Below are positions 8,335-16,414 of a stretch of 50,612 bases of DNA, piece by piece (the first letter of the stretch is position 1; each line of letters begins with the position of its first letter). The stretch covers positions 1 through 50,612 of the forward strand of contig NZ_SOHL01000010.1 in NCBI RefSeq assembly GCF_004403985.1. Reading direction: 5' to 3'. This DNA comes from Cryobacterium gelidum. Its GTDB lineage: Bacteria > Actinomycetota > Actinomycetes > Actinomycetales > Microbacteriaceae. The position numbers and the translations under genes were made by a program. The notes below the pieces were generated by a model. The model was not told where the DNA came from. It saw nothing but the letters and a program-made list of their open reading frames with translations, and made no database searches.

Positions 8335-9396
8335 TTACAGACCCGAGTAAGCGTGCAGGCCCTTGAAGAACACGTTGACGATGCCGAAGTTGAACATCAC
8401 CGCGGAAAAACCGATGATCGAGAGCCAAGCCGAGCGTGATCCGCGCCAGCCGCGGGTAGCGCGGGCGTGGATGTAGCCGGCATAAATGACCCAGATGATG
8501 AAGGTCCACACCTCTTTGGTGTCCCAACCCCAGTAGCGACCCCAGGCCTGTTCGGCCCAGATCGAGCCGGCCATGAGGGTGAAGGTCCACAGGATGAAGC
8601 CGATGATGTTGATGCGGTACGACAGGTTCTCCAATGTCGCCGACGACGGCAGCGTGGCCAGAAAGCGCAGACGCAGAGCGGATGCCACGGCCGAGCGGGG
8701 CGCGGCGGCCGCCTCGAGCGCACTGTTTTCCCGCCGGAACTGCAACAACTGTACCGCCGAGAGCGCGAAGCCGAGCGCGAACATTCCGGTGGCCAGTGAC
8801 GCCACGAAGACGTGGATGACCAGCCAGGCTGACTGCAGCGCCGGCGGAAGCGGGGCAACCTCCACGTAGAACTGCAGGGCAGCCACCCCGAGCAGTACGA
8901 GTACGAGGCCGGTGACGAAGGTGCCGAGGAACCGCAGGTCGGAACGCACCAGCACGATCAGGAACACCGTCATGATGAGCAGGGTGCCGGTCATGGCGAA
9001 TTCGTACATGTTCGCCCACGGCACCCGGTCGGCCGCGAAGCCGCGCATGATGGTCGCCGCGAGGTGCAGCGCCCAGGCCAGGACGGTGAGTGCGACTCCC
9101 ACGCGCAGGCTCGACGAACGGCCATACGGTAGCGCTGCGTCGTTGTCCATGCGGGCGCTGATGCGGGACAGCACGGGTCGCTTCAGGGTGACGGTACTGC
9201 CGGCGGATGCGGTAAACCCGGCCGGGGAGGCAGCGTCCGTTTCGATCAGTTCGGCCGCTTCGATCGCGCCGACGGCGCTGGAACGACGGGCGAGGTCGAC
9301 CGCGAAGGCGATGAAGGCGAGGGCGTAGACGGCCATCGCCGAGTACAGCGCGTAGAGCGAGTATGAGTTGAGCAGTGCGGAGTCAGTCAGATTCAC
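8335..9396 (-). CDS. ccsB: CcsB/ResC cytochrome c assembly protein (system II)
   Basis: Integral membrane partner of ResB in heme export and attachment to apocytochrome c outside the membrane. The tryptophan-rich heme motif WGRYWGWDTKEVW is at about residues 283-295, with His residues in neighbouring membrane loops. About eight membrane segments; the family length is met at 353 residues. GTG start at 9396. It is the last gene of the phosphatase-tlpA-ccdA-resB-ccsB operon. TAGGCT six bases before the GTG could be an internal promoter, but its TAG is the resB stop codon. Confidence 0.93.
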   Translation of the reverse strand: MNLTDSALLNSYSLYALYSAMAVYALAFIAFAVDLARRSSAVGAIEAAELIETDAASPAGFTASAGSTVTLKRPVLSRISARMDNDAALPYGRSSSLRVGVALTVLAWALHLAATIMRGFAADRVPWANMYEFAMTGTLLIMTVFLIVLVRSDLRFLGTFVTGLVLVLLGVAALQFYVEVAPLPPALQSAWLVIHVFVASLATGMFALGFALSAVQLLQFRRENSALEAAAAPRSAVASALRLRFLATLPSSATLENLSYRINIIGFILWTFTLMAGSIWAEQAWGRYWGWDTKEVWTFIIWVIYAGYIHARATRGWRGSRSAWLSIIGFSAVMFNFGIVNVFFKGLHAYSGL

Positions 9397-9405
9397 GATG
9401 TAAGC

Positions 9406-11091
9406 CTAAATCGATTCGGGGTGCGCGACGACGGGTTGGTGGGTTTTCAACAGTTTGAGGTGACGGTCAGCCACAGTCGTGACGGCGGCTTCGAGTGCCG
9501 GGTCGTCGCCGCGGGCCAGGCCTGCGTATTCGAGGTGCACGGTTCCGTCGATTCGGGTTGTTGCCTTCACCCACACTCGACGACGTGGCACGAGCAGCCC
9601 GGTGAACAGGCCGAACAAGACGAGCAGGGAGAAGGAGATCAACCAGATCTGCGTCGGGTCGTGGTGGATGTCAAAGCTTGCGAAGCGCGGAACCGACTGG
9701 GTGAAATCGCCGGCCGCCGATGCGGTCGGATTGTTGTCGACGAAGCTGACGGTGCCGAGGTCACCGGGCAGCGCGGCCGATTCTCCCGGCTTGAGCTCGA
9801 TTGAGGCAACATCGGTCTTGCCGCCGGTCTGCTGCGTCAGGGTGTCGGTGTCGAGGGCATAAACGGATGTCGGCACGCCGGCATTGAGACCGAGGTCACC
9901 GGTGTACACGTTCAGGGTGAGCAGCGGGTATTCGAGGTCGGGGTAGCTGGAGAAGTTCGCGCCGGAGGCCGCTTTGTCCTGGGTGGGATAGAAGAAGCCG
10001 ATCATGCCGAGCTGTTCGGCCAGTCCGTCGGGTACTTTCACGATGCCGAGCGAGGTGAGGTTGGCGTCCTGCGGCAAGAATGGCACCGAGTCTGAAAAGA
10101 CGACGGTACCGTCGGGGGCCGTCACCTGAATGGTCGGTGCGTACCCGTTTCCAAGCAGGTAGATGCTCGTGCCGTTGGTGCGTAGCGGTCCGTTGACCTT
10201 GACGGCGCTGGGCTCAGCCGCCTCACCCTTGGGCGTGACGGTCACGTCGGCGGTGAAGTCGATCGGCTGGCCGTAGGCCTGCAGATTCCGTTGTTCGTAG
10301 GAGACCGAGAAGTCATCAAGGCTCAGCGTGTACGGGTCGAGCGTGCTGTCGTCGAAGAACCGTCCCGGGTTGAAGGAGTCGTAGGCGAGCAGCGTGTTCA
10401 CGAAGGTCTGCCCTTCGACGAGCACTCGCTGGCCGCTGAAGCCATAGCCGCCACCAAATCCGACGGTCACCAGAATGCCCACGAGCGCAGCGTGAAAGAC
10501 GAGGTTGCCGGTCTCCCGCAGGTAGCCGCGCTCGGCCGAAACGGATGACTCGGTATCGGAATCAAAGCGAGCGACGCGGTAGCCGCTGGATTTCAGGACG
10601 GTGCGGGCGTGCGTGATGGCGTCGCGGGCATCCGTGTGCGCCGGCGCGTCTTGCGTGGTGAAACCGGACAGGCGTCCAAGGCGGGCCGGCGTGGTCGGCG
10701 GTTTGGCACGCAGGGCCTGGAAGTGGTGTTTGGTGCGCGGAATGACGCAGCCGATGAGCGAGATGAACAGCAGCAGATAGATCGACGAGAACCAGGCCGA
10801 GGTGTAGACGTCGAAGGCCTGCAGTTTGTCGAGAATCGGCGCCAGGTCGGGGTTGTCGGTGAAGTACTGGGTGACCCCGTTCGGATCGCTCGTGCGTTGC
10901 GGCACGAGCGAGCCCGGAATGGACGCGATGGCGAGCATGAGCAGCAGAAAGAGGGCGGTGCGCATGCTCGTGAGCTGACGCCAGAACCAGCGCAGCCAGC
11001 CGGTCAGGCCGAGCTTGGGCTGCACGACACCGGCCTGCGGCGCCTGCGGGCGGGAATCGTAGTGGTCAGATGGCCGGGACAAAGCTGCCAA
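9406..11091 (-). CDS. resB: ResB/Ccs1 cytochrome c biogenesis protein
   Basis: System II heme-handling protein that works with CcsB. Three membrane segments near residues 38-58, 92-112 and 195-215 are followed by a long extracytoplasmic domain (about 220-500) and a last membrane segment near residue 515 (IWLISFSLLVLFGLFTGLLV). Length 561 matches actinobacterial ResB. The start overlaps the end of ccdA by 26 bases, and ccsB follows after nine bases, so the proteins are probably made together. Confidence 0.92.
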   Translation of the reverse strand: MAALSRPSDHYDSRPQAPQAGVVQPKLGLTGWLRWFWRQLTSMRTALFLLLMLAIASIPGSLVPQRTSDPNGVTQYFTDNPDLAPILDKLQAFDVYTSAWFSSIYLLLFISLIGCVIPRTKHHFQALRAKPPTTPARLGRLSGFTTQDAPAHTDARDAITHARTVLKSSGYRVARFDSDTESSVSAERGYLRETGNLVFHAALVGILVTVGFGGGYGFSGQRVLVEGQTFVNTLLAYDSFNPGRFFDDSTLDPYTLSLDDFSVSYEQRNLQAYGQPIDFTADVTVTPKGEAAEPSAVKVNGPLRTNGTSIYLLGNGYAPTIQVTAPDGTVVFSDSVPFLPQDANLTSLGIVKVPDGLAEQLGMIGFFYPTQDKAASGANFSSYPDLEYPLLTLNVYTGDLGLNAGVPTSVYALDTDTLTQQTGGKTDVASIELKPGESAALPGDLGTVSFVDNNPTASAAGDFTQSVPRFASFDIHHDPTQIWLISFSLLVLFGLFTGLLVPRRRVWVKATTRIDGTVHLEYAGLARGDDPALEAAVTTVADRHLKLLKTHQPVVAHPESI

Positions 11092-11827
11092 TCACTCCTT
11101 GCAAATCGAGGAGCCAGGTGTTCCAGATGCCACTCACCATGAGTACTCCGATGACGACGAGCAGAACGCCGCCGAACAGGTTGATAGCACGAATATGCCG
11201 TTTGAGGAATGCGACCGATCCGGTGGCCCAGTTGAACCCCAGTGCGATCAACAGGAACGGAATGCCGAGGCCGAGGGAGTAGAACAGGGCAAGCAGTCCG
11301 CCCTGCCAGGGCGAACCGGTGCCGAGACTGAGCGAGTTGATGGCGGTGAGGGTGGGCCCGGTGCACGGCGTCCAACCGACGGCGAACACCGCCCCGAGCA
11401 GGGGGGCCCCGGCCAGGCCCATCTTGGGGCGCCAGTTGGTCTTGATCGTGCGTTGCATCGCACCGAACTGGCCGATGAAGACCAGGCCCAGCAGGATGAC
11501 CACGACGCCGGCGATGCGCGTGATCAGGTCTCGGTACGAGTTGAGCCAGAATCCGGCCGCGCCAAAGACGACACCGGTGAGCACGAACACCACGGTGAAG
11601 CCGAGCACGAACAGCCCGACCCCGGCCAGGAGCCGGTTGCGACCGCGACGGTCCCGCTTAGCAGCGCCGGTGCGTCCGTCGGTGAATCCACCGATGTAGG
11701 CGAGGTAGCCGGGAACAAGCGGCAGAATGCACGGGGACGCGAACGACACCAGTCCGGCGAGGAGCGCGATGGGAATGGCGAAGAGTAGCTGACCACTGAA
11801 GACGATCTCTCCGAACGGATTGTTCAC
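11066..11827 (-). CDS. ccdA: CcdA thiol-disulfide electron transporter
   Basis: Six-segment membrane protein of the DsbD/CcdA family that passes reducing electrons from cytoplasmic thioredoxin to the extracytoplasmic TlpA/ResA protein so that the apocytochrome CXXCH cysteines stay reduced. The two redox cysteines are in SFASPCILPLVPGY (near residue 33) and VGWTPCTGPTLTAI (near residue 150). Overlaps the end of the upstream thioredoxin-like lipoprotein gene by four bases and the start of resB by 26. Confidence 0.94.
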   Translation of the reverse strand: MNNPFGEIVFSGQLLFAIPIALLAGLVSFASPCILPLVPGYLAYIGGFTDGRTGAAKRDRRGRNRLLAGVGLFVLGFTVVFVLTGVVFGAAGFWLNSYRDLITRIAGVVVILLGLVFIGQFGAMQRTIKTNWRPKMGLAGAPLLGAVFAVGWTPCTGPTLTAINSLSLGTGSPWQGGLLALFYSLGLGIPFLLIALGFNWATGSVAFLKRHIRAINLFGGVLLVVIGVLMVSGIWNTWLLDLQGVIGSFVPAI

Positions 11828-12450
11828 TCGGTCGTGCCACTCTCCGCGATGGTGTCCCGAATCAGGGTTTCCAGAATGGACGGCGACGTGACCTGGCCCA
11901 GAATGCGCGCAGCAACCCTGCCCTCGGCGTCGAGCACGAGGGTCGTGGGCACCGCGTTCGGCGGGATGCTGCCGCTGAAGGCGAGCTGCATGGCTCCGGT
12001 ATCGACGTCGAGTACGGAGGGGTAGGTCACGCTGTAGGTCTCGTTGAATGCGATGGCGTTGGGGGCCTGGTCACGCACATTGACACCGAGAAAACTCGCG
12101 CCCTTGTTTTCAAACTGCGCGTTGAGGCCCTGCAGGTCGGCTGCCTCGGCGCGGCACGGTGCGCAGCTCGCGTACCAGAAATTGACGACCAGGACTTCGC
12201 CTTGCGTGTCGGCGCTCGTGACCGGCTCGCCCGTCTCTGTCACGCCCGAGAACTCGATAGCCTCACCGCGGTCGGCGAGGGCGATCTCGGTGACGCTGCC
12301 GTCGCCGGCGATGAAACCCTTGTTTGAGCCTTCCCGGTACTGATCCGCGAGCGGGTCGGCGGAGCAGCCCGAGAGCAACAGCGCACCGGCGGCCAGCCCG
12401 GCCAGCAGCGGGGCGAGGCGGCGGCGGCGGTTCACGCGGCGGCCATTCAT
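11824..12450 (-). CDS. TlpA/ResA-like thioredoxin-fold lipoprotein
   Basis: 208 residues. A basic N terminus and hydrophobic stretch end in the lipobox LLLSGC, with the lipid-anchored Cys at residue 29. The thioredoxin fold carries FWYASCAPCRAEA near residue 95, giving the CXXC redox pair (CAPC), and PTTLVLDAEGRV with the cis-Pro loop. It is expected to reduce apocytochrome c cysteines outside the membrane. The start at 12450 is chosen because it overlaps the phosphatase stop as ATGA and places the signal peptide at the N terminus; the longer frame to 12624 would run through the phosphatase gene. Confidence 0.9.
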   Translation of the reverse strand: MNGRRVNRRRRLAPLLAGLAAGALLLSGCSADPLADQYREGSNKGFIAGDGSVTEIALADRGEAIEFSGVTETGEPVTSADTQGEVLVVNFWYASCAPCRAEAADLQGLNAQFENKGASFLGVNVRDQAPNAIAFNETYSVTYPSVLDVDTGAMQLAFSGSIPPNAVPTTLVLDAEGRVAARILGQVTSPSILETLIRDTIAESGTTE

Positions 12451-13091
12451 ACGGCACCCACATCGTTGCTCGGGTCGAGAAGGGCTAGTGCCGGGCTGGC
12501 GTAGCCGGTTTCGGCAAAGTGGTCGCCGTGCCAGGAGAGGGTGGTGATGCTCGACAGGTCGCAGCGGCGTTTGCGCGGGTCGTGCGCGAGCTGTTCGTGG
12601 GCGAGGGAGCGGTGCACCATCCAAATCGGCAGCTGGTGGCTGACCAACACGACGTCACCCTCATCGACCGAGTTCCAGGCGTCGTCAATCGCCGCGAGCA
12701 TGCGTGCGGAAATGGCGCGGAACGGTTCGCCCCAGCTCGGCTTCAAGGGGTTGATCAGGGCCGGCCAGTTGCGGGGGTCGCGCAGTGCGCCGTCGGGACC
12801 GCGCATCCGCTTGCCTTCGAAGGCGTTGGTCGGTTCGATGATGCGTTCATCGGTGTCGATGGACAACGCGAAGGCTGCAGCGATCGGGCCGGCTGATTCC
12901 TGCGCACGTTGCAGCGGCGACGCGATGACACGCGTGACCGGGCGGCCGCGCTCGACCAGTTCGGTGGCGGCGGCAGCAGCCATGACCACGCCTCGTTCGG
13001 AAAGTCGATAGTTCGGCAGCCGTCCGTAGAGCACGCGTTCGGGGTTGAAAACCTCACCGTGACGCACGAGATGCACTTGACTGGCTACCAC
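12447..13091 (-). CDS. Histidine phosphatase family protein (phosphoglycerate mutase-like)
   Basis: 214 residues with the catalytic LVRHGE at residues 8-13, a second Arg in SPLQRAQES and the second His in VLVSHQLPIW near residue 150. This is the branch-2-free, GpmB-like histidine phosphatase fold; the substrate cannot be told from sequence. It heads the cytochrome c maturation operon, a place it often takes in Actinobacteria. The start codon is GTG at 13091, and TAGAAT lies exactly six bases upstream, so the transcript is probably leaderless. It is divergent from aspS. Confidence 0.9.
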   Translation of the reverse strand: MVASQVHLVRHGEVFNPERVLYGRLPNYRLSERGVVMAAAAATELVERGRPVTRVIASPLQRAQESAGPIAAAFALSIDTDERIIEPTNAFEGKRMRGPDGALRDPRNWPALINPLKPSWGEPFRAISARMLAAIDDAWNSVDEGDVVLVSHQLPIWMVHRSLAHEQLAHDPRKRRCDLSSITTLSWHGDHFAETGYASPALALLDPSNDVGAV

Positions 13092-13097
13092 CTACTT

Positions 13098-13103
13098 ATT
13101 CTA
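13098..13103 (-). promoter_or_regulatory. -10 box TAGAAT of the cytochrome c maturation operon
   Basis: TAGAAT on the minus strand is six bases from the GTG at 13091, putting the transcript start on the start codon. No clear -35 box is seen. Confidence 0.5.
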
Positions 13104-13156
13104 CGGAAGACCCAACCTAGAAACCGCCGTGAGAGCGCCCCGCTGGCGGCTCCGGC

Positions 13157-13162
13157 TAAACT
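13157..13162 (+). promoter_or_regulatory. -10 box TAAACT of a leaderless aspS promoter
   Basis: TAAACT ends six bases before the GTG start at 13169 and there is no ribosome binding site, so the transcript probably starts at the G of the start codon. Confidence 0.5.
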
Positions 13163-13168
13163 CGGATC

Positions 13169-14497
13169 GTGACTTCGCGCGTATTGATCAAGAACCTGTC
13201 CGCTCTCGACGACGGCCCCGTATCGGTGTCCGGCTGGGTCGATACCGTTCGAGACCAGAAAAAGGTGCAATTCGTCGTTCTGCGCGACGAATCCGGTGCC
13301 GTTCAGCTGGTCAATCCCCGCACAACGGATGCCGATGGCGTCGTCGTCGCCGATGAGCCGGCCACCAGCATCTCCGGTCTCGCCCAGGGCACCTTCGTCA
13401 CCGTGACCGGTCAGCTCAAGCACGACGAACGGGTGAAGCTCGGCGGCATCGAGATCAAGCTCACCTCCCTCACCGTGGTATCCGCCGCCATCCCCGAGAC
13501 GCCGATCGCGGCCGACTCGAGCCTCGACAAGCGCATGGACTGGCGCTTCCTCGACCTGCGCAACCCCAGGCAGAACCTCATCTTCCGCATCCAGACCACG
13601 TTCGAGCACGCGCTGCGCACCTACTGGATCGAGCACGACTTCATCGAATTGCACACCCCCAAGCTCATGGCGAGTGCGAGCGAGTCGCGCGCAGAGCTGT
13701 TCGAGGTGGGCTATTTCGACACCAAGGCGTACCTTGCGCAGAGCCCGCAATTCTTCAAGCAGATGGCCCAGTCGGCTGGCTTCGGCAAGATCTTCGAGGT
13801 GGGCCCGGCGTTCCGAGCCGACCCCTCGTTCACGAGTCGGCACGCCACCGAGTTCACCAGCGTCGACAGTGAGATCAGCTGGATCGACAGCCACGACGAC
13901 GTCATGGCGCTGCACGAAGACCTCATGGTCGCCGGGTTCACCGCCGTACAGAAAAAGCACGGAGACGAGGTCAAGGCCCTGTTCGACGTTGAGGTGACCG
14001 TTCCGAGCACTCCGTTCCCGCGCATTCCCCTGGCCGAGGCCAAGGAGATCGTCAAGAGCCGCGGCTATGAGGTTCCCCGCGACGACGACGACATGGACCC
14101 GGAGGGCGAACGCCAGATCGCCGCGTACGTGGCCGAGAAGTACGGGCACGAGTTCGTCTTCCTCACCGACTACGCCTCGAGCATCCGCCCGTTCTATCAC
14201 ATGCGTCACGAGGGCGACGCGTCGATCACCAAGAGCTACGACCTCATCTTCAACGGCACCGAGATCTCCACCGGCGCCCAGCGCGAGCACCGCATCGAGG
14301 TGCTCGAAGCTCAGGCCATTGAGAAGGGCCTCGACCCGAAGGAAATTGAGGGCTACCTCGACTTCTTCCGCTACGGAGTTCCTTCGCACGGCGGTTTCGG
14401 CATGGGCCTGGCCCGGGTCTTGATGCTCATGCTGCACCAGGCGTCGATTCGCGAGGTCACCTACCTGTTCCGCGGCCCGACCCGCCTCGAGCCGTAG
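13169..14497 (+). CDS. aspS: Aspartate--tRNA(Asn) ligase, short archaeal-type AspRS
   Basis: Class II aminoacyl-tRNA synthetase that charges tRNA-Asp and probably tRNA-Asn with aspartate. An OB-fold anticodon-binding domain (VSVSGWVDTVRDQKKVQF, about residues 17-34) precedes the catalytic domain; motif 2 is FRADPSFTSRHATEF near residue 215 and motif 3 is GFGMGLARVLML near residue 410. At 442 residues it lacks the GAD insertion of the 590-residue bacterial AspRS. The residue after GWV is Asp rather than the Trp reported for tRNA-Asp-specific archaeal enzymes, consistent with relaxed tRNA choice, in which case the amidotransferase GatCAB would finish Asn-tRNA. GTG start without ribosome binding site. 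Confidence 0.92.
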   Translation: MTSRVLIKNLSALDDGPVSVSGWVDTVRDQKKVQFVVLRDESGAVQLVNPRTTDADGVVVADEPATSISGLAQGTFVTVTGQLKHDERVKLGGIEIKLTSLTVVSAAIPETPIAADSSLDKRMDWRFLDLRNPRQNLIFRIQTTFEHALRTYWIEHDFIELHTPKLMASASESRAELFEVGYFDTKAYLAQSPQFFKQMAQSAGFGKIFEVGPAFRADPSFTSRHATEFTSVDSEISWIDSHDDVMALHEDLMVAGFTAVQKKHGDEVKALFDVEVTVPSTPFPRIPLAEAKEIVKSRGYEVPRDDDDMDPEGERQIAAYVAEKYGHEFVFLTDYASSIRPFYHMRHEGDASITKSYDLIFNGTEISTGAQREHRIEVLEAQAIEKGLDPKEIEGYLDFFRYGVPSHGGFGMGLARVLMLMLHQASIREVTYLFRGPTRLEP

Positions 14498-14526
14498 CTC
14501 AGTCGGTTTCGGTTCTGGGCACGGGG

Positions 14527-14540
14527 ACGGCCATGGCCGT
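14527..14540. repeat. Perfect 14-base palindrome between aspS and the Dabb gene
   Basis: ACGGCCATGGCCGT sits in the 108-base gap between the convergent aspS and Dabb genes. A weaker stem (CTCCC-CTCTACT-GGGAG) follows at about 14576-14592. Neither has a T-run, so a terminator role is possible but not shown. Confidence 0.4.
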
Positions 14541-14605
14541 CTGCGTCGACGGCGATGCCGAGAACCAACGCGCGCTCCCCTCTACTGGGAGAGGCGCCGG
14601 GCGGG

Positions 14606-14905
14606 TTAGACCTCGAGGTCGACGGCCAGTCGATCGGCGACGACGGTGCGAATGAACGCGCCGACCTTTTTGTGCTCGGGGTGCCTCTGGTAGCGGTCAA
14701 GGGATTCGAGGTCGTCGAAATCGGCGATCAGCGCGACGTCCCAGTTCTCATTACCGGCGACATCCGGTCCCACCGTCAACGCACGGATCTCGGGCACGAC
14801 ACCCATCAGGGATTCCAGGCCCGCCACGATTCCGGCCGCGTCGTCGGCTTTCTTGCGCGGGGTGAGGGCGTTGAGCTTCCAGCAGACGATGTGACGGATG
14901 GTCAT
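14606..14905 (-). CDS. Dabb (stress-responsive A/B barrel) family protein
   Basis: 99 residues. The pattern IRHIVCWKL at the N terminus, the central LTVGPDV, and DFDDLESLDRYQRHPEHKKV near the C terminus match the dimeric alpha-beta barrel Dabb domain. These small cytoplasmic proteins have been linked to stress in plants, but bacterial roles are mostly unknown. The start overlaps the stop of the glutaredoxin-like gene as ATGA, so both are translated as a pair. Confidence 0.88.
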   Translation of the reverse strand: MTIRHIVCWKLNALTPRKKADDAAGIVAGLESLMGVVPEIRALTVGPDVAGNENWDVALIADFDDLESLDRYQRHPEHKKVGAFIRTVVADRLAVDLEV

Positions 14906-15171
14906 GAAACCTCCAGTAGGGCGGTGCGCAGGCGCACAGGATCGATACGCCAGTAGTTGTGCACTTTGCCGTTGATGAGGAGCACCGGAATGTCCTCGAG
15001 GTACAGCTCGTGCAGGTCGGCGTCATCGAGGATGGAACGTTCCTCGAACGTGATCGTGGGTGCCGCCGCGTCGTCGGCGAGCTTGGCGACCACGCTGCTG
15101 ACCAAGTCACGTGCGTCGTCGCAGAGGTGGCAACCGGGCTTGCCGATCAGGGTCACGAGAGCGGTAGGCAT
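14902..15171 (-). CDS. Glutaredoxin-family (DUF836-like) protein
   Basis: 89 residues with a thioredoxin-type fold: LVTLIGKPGCHLC carries the CXXC pair at residues 14 and 17, and DIPVLLINGKV supplies the cis-Pro loop. This is the glutaredoxin-like family common in Actinobacteria, possibly acting with mycothiol or another thiol; the partner is unknown. TAGGCT lies exactly six bases before the ATG, indicating a leaderless transcript. The Dabb gene follows with a four-base overlap. Confidence 0.88.
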   Translation of the reverse strand: MPTALVTLIGKPGCHLCDDARDLVSSVVAKLADDAAAPTITFEERSILDDADLHELYLEDIPVLLINGKVHNYWRIDPVRLRTALLEVS

Positions 15172-15217
15172 GGTTCCAGCCTACGCCGACGGCGCGGCAC
15201 ACCGGTCGCGATACAGC

Positions 15218-15249
15218 AAAAAGCGCCAGTCCCGAAGGGCTAGCGCTTT
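15218..15249 (-). terminator. Rho-independent terminator after the bTHX-like gene
   Basis: AAAGCGC (15220-15226) pairs with GCGCTTT (15243-15249), with an inner stem AGTCCC/GGGCT. Read on the minus strand the stem ends in GCGCTTTTTG. It separates the small ribosomal peptide gene from the downstream glutaredoxin gene. Confidence 0.75.
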
Positions 15250-15286
15250 GCTCGACGACGAGAAGAAGTTGTGCTTCTTTGTCGCT

Positions 15287-15385
15287 CTACTTCTTATTAC
15301 GACGCTGGTGGCGAGTCTTGCGAAGCAGCTTGCGGTGCTTCTTCTTCGCCATACGCTTGCGTCGCTTCTTAATTACAGAACCCAC
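15287..15385 (-). CDS. AURKAIP1/COX24-domain ribosomal peptide (bTHX/bS22-like), 32 residues
   Basis: A very basic 32-residue peptide beginning GSVIKKRRKRMAKKKHRK and ending RRNKK, the family known in Actinobacteria as AURKAIP1/COX24-domain protein and, in mycobacteria, as ribosomal protein bS22 bound in the 30S decoding region. It starts at a GTG (15385) with gaggt four bases upstream and stops with TAG at 15287-15289. A strong terminator follows. It is easily missed because of its length and non-ATG start. Confidence 0.92.
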   Translation of the reverse strand: MGSVIKKRRKRMAKKKHRKLLRKTRHQRRNKK

Positions 15386-15517
15386 ACGGACCTCACAAGT
15401 ATTGGTTTAGTCGCGGGGCCCGCGACTGACACGAAAACACCATTCTATCGGACAAAACCGGATCCAACTACTCAGCACCCGAATTGGACGGTTTGTGAGG
15501 GTGCGAACACGGTCGTC

Positions 15518-16006
15518 TCAGCCGTTTCTTCGCCACTTTTTTGCGGTGGCGTCTTTGACGACATGCGACATTTGCGAGGCATCGGCGAAGGCCTTGCCTA
15601 TGGCCGAAGCGAAGGCGCGCTGTTCGTCTTTCAGGCCGGCATCGGCCTCGAGATCGGCGTTTTTGACGGTTTGGTCGAAGTCGACGCTGAGGAACGGAAT
15701 CAACCAGTCCTCGATCTCTTCGAGCGGGGAGAACTCGAGTCGGTAGAAGCGGTGTTGTCCGTTTTCACGCACGGTAACCAGACCGGCTTCGCGCAGCACC
15801 TTGAGGTGTTTTGAGACGGTGGGCTGGCTCAGGCCGAGACGCACGACAATGTCTGACACACTCAGCTCGCCGCGAACCTCCGCGGAGGGACCGCGACTCT
15901 CTCCGGAGGGACTGCGACTGTCTCCGGGTGGAACAGCGCACTCCAAGAGGATGCGCAAGATGTCCCGTCGCGCCGAGTCCGCCACCACGGTAAAGATGTC
16001 TGCCAT
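15518..16006 (-). CDS. ArsR-type winged-helix transcriptional regulator
   Basis: 162 residues from the ATG at 16006. The N terminus MADIFTVVADSARRDILRILL and the recognition helix GLSQPTVSKHLKVLREAG (about residues 57-74) are typical of ArsR/SmtB regulators, followed by the wing RENGQHRFYRLE. No metal-binding Cys/His set is seen, so the ligand is unknown. Start choice: TACCCT lies exactly six bases upstream (leaderless), while the longer frame to 16153 has a non-homologous, low-complexity beginning. A repeat-encoded insert (GDSRSPSGESRGPS) lengthens the loop between the first helix and the DNA-binding helices. Confidence 0.85.
   Translation of the reverse strand: MADIFTVVADSARRDILRILLECAVPPGDSRSPSGESRGPSAEVRGELSVSDIVVRLGLSQPTVSKHLKVLREAGLVTVRENGQHRFYRLEFSPLEEIEDWLIPFLSVDFDQTVKNADLEADAGLKDEQRAFASAIGKAFADASQMSHVVKDATAKKWRRNG
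15883..15924. repeat. Two 21-base tandem repeats inside the ArsR gene
   Basis: Units 15883-15903 and 15904-15924 differ at two positions, and a third, decayed unit follows. Each encodes seven residues (G-D/E-S-R-x-P-S), so copy number changes keep the frame. Confidence 0.85.
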
Positions 16007-16302
16007 AACCTCAGGGTAGTCATTGCCGTTCGGGAGTACCACGTCAAGCTTGTGAGCGTCGCAGTGATCGAACACTGAGCCGCTACCCGACCCTGTGTTC
16101 ACGGCCGTCTCGGTCATCTGCGGCACCGGCCTGGCCACGGTCGACATGGCCACCGATCAGTCGCCCTTCGGTAAGCCCCGGCAAGCCCCGGCAAGCCGTT
16201 CACCTACGCGACCCCGGTGACTGTCGTGTAAAACCATCACCTCGTCATCGTGTCGGGCGCCGAGGCCGATATTGAACGCTTCCCAGCGCTCGGATCATGG
16301 CG

Positions 16303-16321
16303 CTCCCCCAATTTGGGGGAG
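16303..16321. promoter_or_regulatory. Palindrome upstream of the MinD/ParA-like gene
   Basis: CTCCCCCAATTTGGGGGAG has nine-base arms around one central base, 94 bases before the start at 16415 in a 261-base non-coding stretch. It could be a repressor site or a leader hairpin. A candidate start signal ggaaagg lies seven bases before the ATG. Confidence 0.45.
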
Positions 16322-16414
16322 TCGACCAGCTATCCTCCTACTAGGGACCTTTCTCGCCGCATCCCACCTGAGGCTGCGAGCTGACAATGTGTCCGTGGAC
16401 GGAAAGGCTCTCCC

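Noticed and set aside
13085..14437. 450-codon open frame on the minus strand opposite aspS
   Set aside because: It is the antisense shadow of a clear aminoacyl-tRNA synthetase gene; GC-rich codons of the real gene leave few stops on the other strand, and the translation shows no family pattern.
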